Source: a virus. Taken from it: a stretch of 35,872 nucleotides of DNA. The stretch spans positions 1-35,872 of the IMG/VR virus record IMGVR_UViG_3300042508_000497, one strand, 5' to 3'. Under the pieces are notes generated by a model that saw only the letters and a program-made list of their open reading frames with translations, made no database searches and had not been told where the DNA came from. The translations under genes were made by a program, and so were the position numbers. Below, in pieces: positions 30,013-35,872 of this stretch. How positions within the stretch are numbered: the first letter of the stretch is position 1; each line of letters begins with the position of its first letter.

Positions 30013-30791
30013 TGGGCACCAGGGACAGTGCCCGTTTCGTACATCCCGTCAGCCACACCCTTTGCGTCTAGCAGCACATACTCCTGCACTACCTGCCACG
30101 CCTCGCCTTGACGGCTGACGGCCGGAGCCTGCATCATCCAACGGCGGGGTATCTCCTTGCCGTCCTTGTCCTTTTCGCCCTTGGGGATGGGAATGCCGGC
30201 TGGTAGTTTGGTCACAACCCTGCCTGCCGTGTCCCAAATGTTTGCGTTTACGTTTTTTGTATAGTAGCTGTGGCGAAGGGTTAGGGTAATTTCTTTGTAT
30301 CTGGTAACTCCAAACATAGGGTTTGGGATAGGTGTGCCCGTGCCAAGGCCCCCACCTGAAGTTGGGGTGTAAGTGGGTGGCCATTGGGCTTTACTGTCAG
30401 AATTGATGTAGCCCCCAAAGTCTTGAATTAGCTTATCAATTCTGGGGTGCAGCTCAATCGGCTTACTTTCAAAAGAGCAAAACATTTCAAACGTCCCCTT
30501 AACCCCATTCTGCAGCCATACGGTTGTGCCAGTGCCAGAGGTGTCGGTCTGCGCCTCGTACTGCACCGTCTGCTCGTAGGCCGTCTCGTTAATCTTAGTG
30601 TAGTTAATTGCCGTAGCCGAATAGCCCGTTAATTCGGGCGCAGTTTCTAATTGCGATGCGTCAGTAACAAAATACTTTTTCGTGACAGTAGTCTTGCCTC
30701 TAGCGTCGACTCCGCCCCCGGTGCCCAGCATTTCGACGCCGGTATGTGCAGTGCCGCCGCTACCACTGCCATAGCTAGACCCGCGAGCCAT
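30009..30791 (-). CDS. Distal-tail-like protein, first gene after the tape measure
   Basis: 260 aa. ATG at 30791 shares its A with the TAA of the tape measure gene. The first 25 residues are Gly/Ser-rich (MARGSSYGSGSGGTAH); the rest is beta-rich (KKYFVTDASQ, ITLTLRHSYYTK) with a late positive segment (EIPRRWMMQAPA). In siphophages the gene after the tape measure usually encodes the distal tail protein, so this is the best guess; no motif confirms it. Confidence 0.65.
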   Translation of the reverse strand: MARGSSYGSGSGGTAHTGVEMLGTGGGVDARGKTTVTKKYFVTDASQLETAPELTGYSATAINYTKINETAYEQTVQYEAQTDTSGTGTTVWLQNGVKGTFEMFCSFESKPIELHPRIDKLIQDFGGYINSDSKAQWPPTYTPTSGGGLGTGTPIPNPMFGVTRYKEITLTLRHSYYTKNVNANIWDTAGRVVTKLPAGIPIPKGEKDKDGKEIPRRWMMQAPAVSRQGEAWQVVQEYVLLDAKGVADGMYETGTVPGAQ

Positions 30792-32194
30792 TATGAGAAT
30801 ACCCCCGCGTTCGCGATTAGCTTGTCTAGCTTGTCCATAATTCCTTTTAAATCCGGTGGGTTTTCTAGTTTCACGGGTTGGGTGCGTTGTGCCTCGGTAG
30901 TGGATGGGATGTCACGGAGCTCGCTGGCAGTAGGTAAAGCGCCCACTACCGACTCTGTGGCGGCTTTTGCCCGGTTAAATGATTCCTCGCCAAAACCACG
31001 GTTGCGCAAATCACGCTCTTTGGCTTGCTGCAAATCCAGCTGCGCTTTACGAGCTTCTGCAGTGTCCTCCGCGCTGCCGCTGGCTCGTGCAGTTTCAGCG
31101 GCTGTTCTGGCTCTATTTTCCAGTAGCTTCATTTCAGCGGCAGGGCCAGAGATCTGCGCTTCCAGATCCTCAATTTGCGGGATCAGTTCGGCCTTCCTGC
31201 GCTCATGTTCTTCTGCCCGCTGCAAGCTGCGTTGGGCGTACTTTTCCTCAATATCCTGCTTCATCTTTTCGGCCAGTTCTTTGCTAGATATTGTGGCCTC
31301 AATCATTTTTAACTCATGGCGTGCTGCTGCTTTTTCCGACTGCTCAAACGTTTTCTGCTCCTCCTCCAACTTCTTTTGATCGACCACCTCTTTTTCCATA
31401 CCCGCCCGCAGCTTGCGCTCGTCCAACACGGCTTTCTTTAGTTTTTCTGTTTTTTCAAACATGCGATCTAGGGCAGACATATCCCCTGTTAAAAACTCAA
31501 GAGGATTATCCCGAATTGCTTTAGCCAGCTCAATAATGTTAGCCGTGCCAACAGCCGCCAACTGACCGACTGAATTTTGAAATTGCCTTAAAGTAACATT
31601 GGCGGCGTCTAGGCTAGCAACCATAGCGTCAGACATTACTGCGCTGGCGTTGCCTAATTTAGTATACTCCTCCGTTGTCATGCGAAGAATAGGCAGAAAG
31701 CGCTGGTAATCTTTAGCAAGTAATTCGTTTACTGTTTTTAGTTCTTCACTGGCTAGTGCGCCCGAGCTAACTGCCTCACGCAATTTATTGAACAATTCTT
31801 CGGGGTTTAGCCGAACCAAGTCCTGTCCCGTAACTCCAATTTTCGCAAATGTTTGGGCTAGCTCAGTGTTACCGCCTGCCGCGTCTTGAGCGGCTTTGCC
31901 TAGCTTACCTAGCTTGCTGCCTATTTCCTCAATAGATAAGTTTGCTGTGACGCCTACGGCCGCTAGGCGCTGGATGCTTTCTGCGCTTACGTTAAAGGCG
32001 TCTGATACGTCCTGCAGTTGTCCTGCTTTTGCCAATATGTTGTCGATGCCTGCGACAAGGCCCGCAAGGCCGCCGCCGATCCCGACTAATCCTAGGGCAG
32101 ATTTGGCAAAAGAGCCGATGTCTTTTTCTAGGCCACGCAGGCCAGTCATAGCTCCGGCTTTATTTAGTACGACATCGATTGCTAGTTTGGCCAT
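30791..32194 (-). CDS. Tape measure protein
   Basis: 467 aa. Residues 1-75 resemble the N-terminus of many tape measure proteins: strand, a hydrophobic segment (FAKSALGLVGIGGGLAGLVA) and QLQDVSDAFNVSAESIQRLA. The middle is almost wholly helical and coiled-coil prone (240-380, rich in Glu, Lys, Ala). It ends in a short helix (LDKLIANAGVFS). Tail length scales with this protein, at about 1.5 angstrom per residue, so a tail near 70 nm is expected. Gene order (chaperone-like gene, then this gene, then distal tail) agrees. Confidence 0.9.
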   Translation of the reverse strand: MAKLAIDVVLNKAGAMTGLRGLEKDIGSFAKSALGLVGIGGGLAGLVAGIDNILAKAGQLQDVSDAFNVSAESIQRLAAVGVTANLSIEEIGSKLGKLGKAAQDAAGGNTELAQTFAKIGVTGQDLVRLNPEELFNKLREAVSSGALASEELKTVNELLAKDYQRFLPILRMTTEEYTKLGNASAVMSDAMVASLDAANVTLRQFQNSVGQLAAVGTANIIELAKAIRDNPLEFLTGDMSALDRMFEKTEKLKKAVLDERKLRAGMEKEVVDQKKLEEEQKTFEQSEKAAARHELKMIEATISSKELAEKMKQDIEEKYAQRSLQRAEEHERRKAELIPQIEDLEAQISGPAAEMKLLENRARTAAETARASGSAEDTAEARKAQLDLQQAKERDLRNRGFGEESFNRAKAATESVVGALPTASELRDIPSTTEAQRTQPVKLENPPDLKGIMDKLDKLIANAGVFS

Positions 32195-32197
32195 GAC

Positions 32198-33043
32198 TTA
32201 AAATCCAGAGGCTTTTAGGTCTGCCCCAAATGCACTATCTAAAGCCCGTTTCATCTTTTCTGCCTGAATGTCAATAGCCCTCTGTGCCTGTGCATCTGTC
32301 AGACAATTACTTACCCACGGCACGTGGTTTATCATTCTGATTAACCCGGTAAAAAAGTTGCCCGACTGATCTAGCACTGTGCCCGTAGCTCGGTTGCCAG
32401 CGTGACGCTTTACCCAGGCGGGCACAGCTTGCTGCTCGGCGCCCTCTACATTTGTCCCCATTCTGCCTCTGGTACCCCCAAGCTGCATGGCGCAGGCGGC
32501 CCAGCCGCCCTTTGCAATGCCCACCCTTTTTTGTATTTCTTTAACGTATTGGCGTAGCGGGATTCTATCGTTTGTAATTAAGAGCGGTTCTTGGCGGGTG
32601 CTCATCCTCGGTCTTTTGGGAATTGGCCTCAGCGCCTGCTTATGGGCCGTAGAACTCATCGTGCCCACCTTTGCTTGCATCAGTCCTGGCACACGCAAGC
32701 GCACCAACAGATTTCTCGCTAAATCAAAATCGCCTTTACGCATCATAGCGACAAAAGCGCGACCTGCTCCGATGCCCTGTTTTTCTATTGTCTGGAATAT
32801 ATCGCTAGGCGTTTTTATTGCTTTGCGTATGTCCCTAGCCACAGCTCCTTCCCCTTGATTCTTGGCGCTGTCTTGCTGGCCGCCTACTGCCTTAGTGCCT
32901 CCAAAGGGTTGCGTTTGAAAAGCAAGGTTTACAGCCATTAATCTGGCCTGCGCCCGCATGACTTGTGCTGGCGTTTTGGTTTTATAAAAACGCAGCAAGG
33001 CTTGCTGCAGTTCCCGATCGTCTATGGTGATTTTCTCAATCAC
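32198..33043 (-). CDS. HK97-gp10-like or minor tail protein (tentative)
   Basis: 281 aa from GTG at 33043 (GTGA). The C-terminal half has KRVGIAKGGWAACAMQLGG, then VPAWVKRHAGN, a pattern I have seen in phage proteins annotated as minor tail or HK97-gp10-like. The first 100 residues are helical and basic, with QTQPFGGTKAVGGQQDSAKN. It sits directly before the tape measure, so a tail assembly role is likely. It is too long for a typical tail chaperone and shares no slippery frameshift site with its upstream neighbour. Confidence 0.6.
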   Translation of the reverse strand: MIEKITIDDRELQQALLRFYKTKTPAQVMRAQARLMAVNLAFQTQPFGGTKAVGGQQDSAKNQGEGAVARDIRKAIKTPSDIFQTIEKQGIGAGRAFVAMMRKGDFDLARNLLVRLRVPGLMQAKVGTMSSTAHKQALRPIPKRPRMSTRQEPLLITNDRIPLRQYVKEIQKRVGIAKGGWAACAMQLGGTRGRMGTNVEGAEQQAVPAWVKRHAGNRATGTVLDQSGNFFTGLIRMINHVPWVSNCLTDAQAQRAIDIQAEKMKRALDSAFGADLKASGF

Positions 33044-33603
33044 TTCCCTGCTCTCCGCGCCCGAACAGTCTCAATCGCCAGCAGTTCGCCTTCGCTCAGC
33101 AGATCCACGCTCGATCCTCGCTGCATGGCAAAGCCCACGTGGTACCAGTACGCCTGCCCGATCGGCATGTTCCAAACGTACTCTGCGCTCCAACCCGTAG
33201 ATCCGCACACCCCCGTGACGATGGCCAGCGCCCAGGGCAGGCCCGTAGGCTCACGGCCACCGCTCTTGCTGCGCTCCGGCTGCCAGAGCTGAGGCAGCGC
33301 ATTAAAGTCGTCTAGGTAAACGTTAAATTTAGCAGTCTCGATTAAAAATTTGCACCGCCAACTTTTAAACCAGTTGCGGTAGAAAGTGCGATCAGACAGG
33401 TCGGGCAATCGCGGGAAGTCTGTGCGACAAATGTTTACCGCAAGGCGCAAGTCTTTTGCCGTAGGGAAACTGCCGCCAATAAAGTAAGGAGATTGAGCGA
33501 CCTCAAGATTAAACATGTGCCACAAGCTCAGTGGCCGTAGCGGCAGGCCGAGCACGCAGTGATCTGCGCGGTTTAGGAAAGACTCGGCAAAGTGGCGATT
33601 CAT
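33040..33603 (-). CDS. Putative tail assembly chaperone
   Basis: 187 aa, ATG at 33603 with AAGGCGAG upstream. Helix-rich and Trp-rich; the C-terminus has WSAEYVWNMPIGQAYWYHVG and then SSVDLLSEGE, close to the pattern at the end of many tail chaperones (W-x-M/L-P followed by a short helix). Two genes before the tape measure is the normal place. Not proven. Confidence 0.6.
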   Translation of the reverse strand: MNRHFAESFLNRADHCVLGLPLRPLSLWHMFNLEVAQSPYFIGGSFPTAKDLRLAVNICRTDFPRLPDLSDRTFYRNWFKSWRCKFLIETAKFNVYLDDFNALPQLWQPERSKSGGREPTGLPWALAIVTGVCGSTGWSAEYVWNMPIGQAYWYHVGFAMQRGSSVDLLSEGELLAIETVRARRAGK

Positions 33604-33621
33604 CGCCCGCTCGCCTTTAGA

Positions 33622-33942
33622 CTAACTCTGCAAAGAGCTGGAAGGGTTATAAACGCCGGTCACGCTAACCTTCACAACATCGCCAACCGTTTTCGTAAGA
33701 TTCTCACTCGTTTTTACAAAGGTGTTGCTGTCGATTGCGAATGTTGCCGGCACGGACACGCCAGAGCTGATCCCCTCGATCGACACATTGAAGCGGGGAT
33801 TGTAGTAGGTGGTGACAGTGGGGGCGGTGTTGGCTGTGCCGGGATCAATCACGATCTCAGTCAGTTCGCCCGTGATCGTCATGGAAATAAATTCCTCAAT
33901 TCCGGTAATGCTGGTAACTCCTGTAAATCCTTTGTAGGGCAT
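33622..33942 (-). CDS. Tail tube-like protein (putative)
   Basis: 106 aa. Beta-rich and Thr/Val/Ser-rich: SMTITGELTEIVI, RFNVSIEGISSGVSV, DVVKVSVTGVYNPS. No helices of note. It has AAGGAAAT upstream of ATG 33942. In size and position (between tail terminator-like and chaperone-like genes) it is one of two candidates for the tail tube subunit; the other is the 88-aa gene just upstream. Confidence 0.55.
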   Translation of the reverse strand: MPYKGFTGVTSITGIEEFISMTITGELTEIVIDPGTANTAPTVTTYYNPRFNVSIEGISSGVSVPATFAIDSNTFVKTSENLTKTVGDVVKVSVTGVYNPSSSLQS

Positions 33943-33954
33943 AAATTTATTTCC

Positions 33955-34221
33955 TTACGCGATGGTCGAGAACGTTACGGCAGTGTTAGTCAGCCGGGCA
34001 AAATCTGTGTTCGACAGACGCAGCTCTTGGCGAAAGGTTCCGGCAGTAGCGACTGCTGGGAAGGCGAAGCTGTTGGGCAGGGTCTCAGTAACGGTTTCGA
34101 TTCTTTTGTATTTTTTAATGTGCTTAACAATCGTGCCGTCAGTACCCGTTATAAATACGTACTCCTCATTATTGTTAATGTTTTGCGAGATGCCTGCGGT
34201 TACTCCATACGTCATAGCCAT
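33955..34221 (-). CDS. Small structural protein, unassigned
   Basis: 88 aa, ATG at 34221 with AAGGA upstream. It begins MAMTYGVTAGISQNINNNEE and continues with beta-like segments (YVFITGTDGTIVKHIKKYKR). Not recognised. It lies between tail terminator-like and tail tube-like genes and is likely a tail or connector subunit. Confidence 0.6.
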   Translation of the reverse strand: MAMTYGVTAGISQNINNNEEYVFITGTDGTIVKHIKKYKRIETVTETLPNSFAFPAVATAGTFRQELRLSNTDFARLTNTAVTFSTIA

Positions 34222-34240
34222 ATTGCTTTTTCCTTACGTG

Positions 34241-34639
34241 TCAACTGGGCACGACAAAGGCGGTAAACTTTACCGAATCTTCCATCACCTTATCGTTAGA
34301 TCCGGTGCTCTCCTCGCCCAAATACCCGCCCATCAGAGTTGCGCCGGCTATGGTAGTTACGGCTGCCAGCTGGGTATTGAGCCAGTCAAAGGCTGAACGA
34401 TGAGCTGTGACTGTGCTGGCCACCTCTAGTGGCGTCATAATAGTGCAGGTAAAGGTTACTTTTCGGGTGGTTGCTAAACTGCCCTCAATTACCGGCACGC
34501 TAGATTCAGCGTGTACCACGGCCGCAGGTAGCTGCAGATCGGTAATCCTGTGCCCTGCTTGAACGTATAGCCCAGCGGGTTTACTGGCTGTGGATAGGTA
34601 GGCGGCCAAGCCGTCCTCTGCTGCAAGCCTCAAACTCAT
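34241..34639 (-). CDS. Tail terminator-like protein (putative)
   Basis: 132 aa, ATG at 34639 overlapping the previous stop (ATGA). It starts with a helix (MSLRLAAEDGLAAYLS), followed by alternating strands (KVTFTCTIMTPLE) and a helix (HRSAFDWLNTQLAAV). The plan helix-strands-helix-strands and the position after the head-tail joining protein resemble gpU-like tail terminators. No unique motif. Confidence 0.6.
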   Translation of the reverse strand: MSLRLAAEDGLAAYLSTASKPAGLYVQAGHRITDLQLPAAVVHAESSVPVIEGSLATTRKVTFTCTIMTPLEVASTVTAHRSAFDWLNTQLAAVTTIAGATLMGGYLGEESTGSNDKVMEDSVKFTAFVVPS

Positions 34640-34956
34640 CGCACATCCTCTGGATCTGCCAGGATGAGAGTCGTCACCCCCTGATCAGATTGTACGCCGG
34701 TAAGTCTTTTAGGCGATCCGCCTACCGTCACGATGGTCATCAGCTTGGGCAAGCTGACGGCGCTGGTTAGGCAAACAAACTCGGCATTTTGCGGGTTTAC
34801 AAACCCGCCCATGCCCAGCTCGGCCGTTTGTTCGTTAGGGGTGTAGACGCCCCGGACGGGCAGACCGCTAACAGTGGCGGTAGTCGGATTGGCGGAAATC
34901 ATGTCGATCACGCCAGTAGTCATAAGGGTTTGGAGTTCGGTCACGGTTGGGAGCAA
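34636..34956 (-). CDS. Head-tail joining protein (putative)
   Basis: 106 aa from TTG at 34956, or 95 aa from ATG at 34923; neither has a clear ribosome binding site. The C-terminal part (KLMTIVTVGGSPKRLTGVQS, then TTLILADPEDVR) looks like the end of gpFII-type joining proteins, a small beta barrel. It is the first structural gene after the glycosyltransferase/methyltransferase cassette and so the expected follower of the capsid gene in lambda-like order. Confidence 0.6.
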   Translation of the reverse strand: MLPTVTELQTLMTTGVIDMISANPTTATVSGLPVRGVYTPNEQTAELGMGGFVNPQNAEFVCLTSAVSLPKLMTIVTVGGSPKRLTGVQSDQGVTTLILADPEDVR

Positions 34957-35498
34957 GTTGTCAAAGTTGGTTCAGCCGGAAGTTTTTTGGCGTAGACGAT
35001 AAACACGTCTGGGCAGTCTCCCTGCTGGTCAATGCGGTAGATGGTCATGGCTTGTCTATCTATCCAGTTGCATATTTTGCGATGTGTTGCGTCACCGTGT
35101 GTCTCGATTGCGACTGCTTCAAGGCTGGGCAACGCACTTTCAATGGCGGCCAAGTGCTCCTCGGCCCCCTCTATATCGCTTTTAATATGGGTAATTGAGT
35201 GAGCTGTGATCCAGTCACAGATCTGGGCTGGGCTATCTATTGACGCTTTTAAAAAATGAGCGCCTAGCTCATGAGTTAGCAGCGCGATGTCCGCGTTGTT
35301 TTGATCGATGCCGAGGTAAAATGCAGGCTTCTGTCCTAGGTAAAAGTATGGCGTGCCAAGACGATCCGCCCGTAGTGGCTCGTCCCAAAAAGCACAGCCC
35401 AGATCTAGGACTCTGCTTTGACTGTCCACGGGCATGTGCGCCCAGTGGATCGACGGGTTCTCGTCGCATACCCTGCCGCGCTCTATATTATTATCCAT
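34941..35498 (-). CDS. FkbM-type SAM-dependent methyltransferase
   Basis: 185 aa from ATG at 35498 (AAGAGAACACG upstream), overlapping the glycosyltransferase stop by 16 nt. SAM-binding motif I is VLDLGCAFW; FYLGIDQNN follows as motif II; IKSDIEGAEEHL is the FkbM signature, and SLEAVAIETHGD the next strand. Enzymes of this family O-methylate sugars or other small molecules, so it may methylate a sugar added by the two glycosyltransferases. Third gene of the inserted cassette; its stop overlaps the joining protein start if TTG 34956 is used. Confidence 0.85.
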   Translation of the reverse strand: MDNNIERGRVCDENPSIHWAHMPVDSQSRVLDLGCAFWDEPLRADRLGTPYFYLGQKPAFYLGIDQNNADIALLTHELGAHFLKASIDSPAQICDWITAHSITHIKSDIEGAEEHLAAIESALPSLEAVAIETHGDATHRKICNWIDRQAMTIYRIDQQGDCPDVFIVYAKKLPAEPTLTTCSQP

Positions 35499-35872
35499 CG
35501 TGTTCTCTTTTCTTGTGCTGTGGCCACGCGGGTGGCGTGATGATTTTCTTGGTGAAATTCTGCGCTCGGACAAAAAGCGCCCCGCGTTGCCCCTATGTTT
35601 TGGATGCGACTAACTCGCGGATATAGTTCCCCCATGGCCAGCTCGGATCGAATGCGCTGGATGCCTCCGTCCCAAAAAGAGTTATCCCACCTAGGCGCCA
35701 AATACTTTTCCCAATGGCTACGCCAAGTGGCCCAGCCCCACGGGCTGAACCACTTTCTAAAACTTGCCATCTCTGGCTCTGCTTCTCCGCCGTGCTGATT
35801 GTAGGCGCTGATCGTCAGAGTCATCGGTGAGGCCCAGTTTGCCGCCCACTCAAACCAGCGCAGGCAGTCTGG
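35483..35872 (-). CDS. Glycosyltransferase, C-terminal part (starts at 412 on the closed genome)
   Basis: This is the continuation of the gene that begins at 412; 35746-35872 repeats 1-127. Stop TAG is at 35483-35485. The segment contains the WGWATW and EKYLAPRWD region, then ELYPRVSRIQNIGATRG and SAEFHQENH near the end, which match the C-terminal part of a family of phage and bacterial glycosyltransferases. The methyltransferase starts 16 nt inside its end. See the entry at 1-412 for the catalytic half. Confidence 0.85.
   Translation of the reverse strand, partial: PDCLRWFEWAANWASPMTLTISAYNQHGGEAEPEMASFRKWFSPWGWATWRSHWEKYLAPRWDNSFWDGGIQRIRSELAMGELYPRVSRIQNIGATRGAFCPSAEFHQENHHATRVATAQEKRTRWIII
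35746..35872. repeat. Terminal direct repeat, right copy
   Basis: Identical to 1-127. It should be removed once when the genome is closed. Confidence 0.95.

Noticed and set aside
30651-31379. 242-aa plus-strand frame opposite the tape measure
   Set aside because: Ser/Ala-rich shadow of a coiled-coil gene, with no start signal and no plus-strand neighbours.
33030-33060. Programmed frameshift joining the two genes before the tape measure
   Set aside because: The genes are linked by a GTGA overlap and no X-XXY-YYZ slippery site is visible; the second protein does not look like a chaperone extension.
25843-35498. Contractile tail (myovirus)
   Set aside because: No sheath, baseplate wedge or spike gene is recognisable and there is no room for a sheath gene in the tail operon.
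1-35872. CTAG tetramers appear frequent in places
   Set aside because: I sampled only a few stretches and the density varied; without a full count against expectation it is not a supported finding.

Overview
The window is one complete phage genome, probably a temperate long-tailed siphovirus. Its first 127 bases recur exactly as its last 127, so the contig closes into a circle (or a terminally redundant linear genome) with a unit length of 35,745 bp. One glycosyltransferase gene runs across the junction: its first 137 codons are read from position 412 down to 1-2 and the rest from 35745 down to 35483. A tyrosine integrase next to a tRNA 3'-end remnant, plus a divergent pair of ribbon-helix-helix genes, mark it as temperate. 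No sheath gene is visible and the tape measure is short (467 aa), which suggests a short non-contractile tail. The host cannot be named from the sequence. The attP core looks like a tRNA-Ser 3' end, and the NHL/MBG domains in a tail protein recall large surface proteins of Verrucomicrobiota and Planctomycetota; this is a weak hint only.

Layout. Nearly everything is on the minus strand and is best read from high to low coordinates. (1) Early operon, 16321 to 9111: a tightly coupled chain, mostly with 4-nt ATGA or GTGA overlaps. It holds many tiny genes, a Vsr/DUF559-like nuclease, a putative ssDNA-binding protein, a Cas4/RecB-like exonuclease, a secreted 3D-domain protein, a small HTH protein, and a primase-helicase of 654 aa followed by two genes that include an HTH protein. 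(2) Packaging and head genes in lambda-like order, 8914 to 2617: small terminase, GpA-type large terminase, small connector, portal, protease-scaffold, major capsid. (3) An inserted cassette after the capsid gene: a two-domain glycosyltransferase, a second glycosyltransferase and an FkbM-type methyltransferase. (4) Connector, tail and fibre genes, 34956 to 20950, including four large beta-rich distal tail proteins, one with a six-bladed NHL propeller. (5) Lysis cassette and accessory genes, 20948 to 17983: XhlA-like holin, small membrane proteins, two lipoproteins, M15 endopeptidase, MazG-like protein, metallophosphoesterase, small winged-helix-like protein. (6) Lysogeny module, 17986 to 16249: two divergent RHH regulators around shared TACGC/GCGTA sites, an HTH gene antisense to the integrase 3' end, the integrase (plus strand), and attP.

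The most unusual non-coding signals are six copies of a CTACTCAAG-core repeat upstream of the small terminase gene (five of them spaced exactly 24 bp), where lambda has cosB; a second repeat- and hairpin-rich gap just after the primase-helicase; and the attP core inside the first gene of the early operon, so integration would separate that operon from its own upstream sequence.

Working model: the RHH pair decides lysis or lysogeny. On the lytic path the early operon supplies recombination and replication proteins, terminase packages at or near the repeat array, and the late genes build and release a virion whose surface, or whose host cell's surface, may be changed by the glycosyltransferase/methyltransferase cassette.
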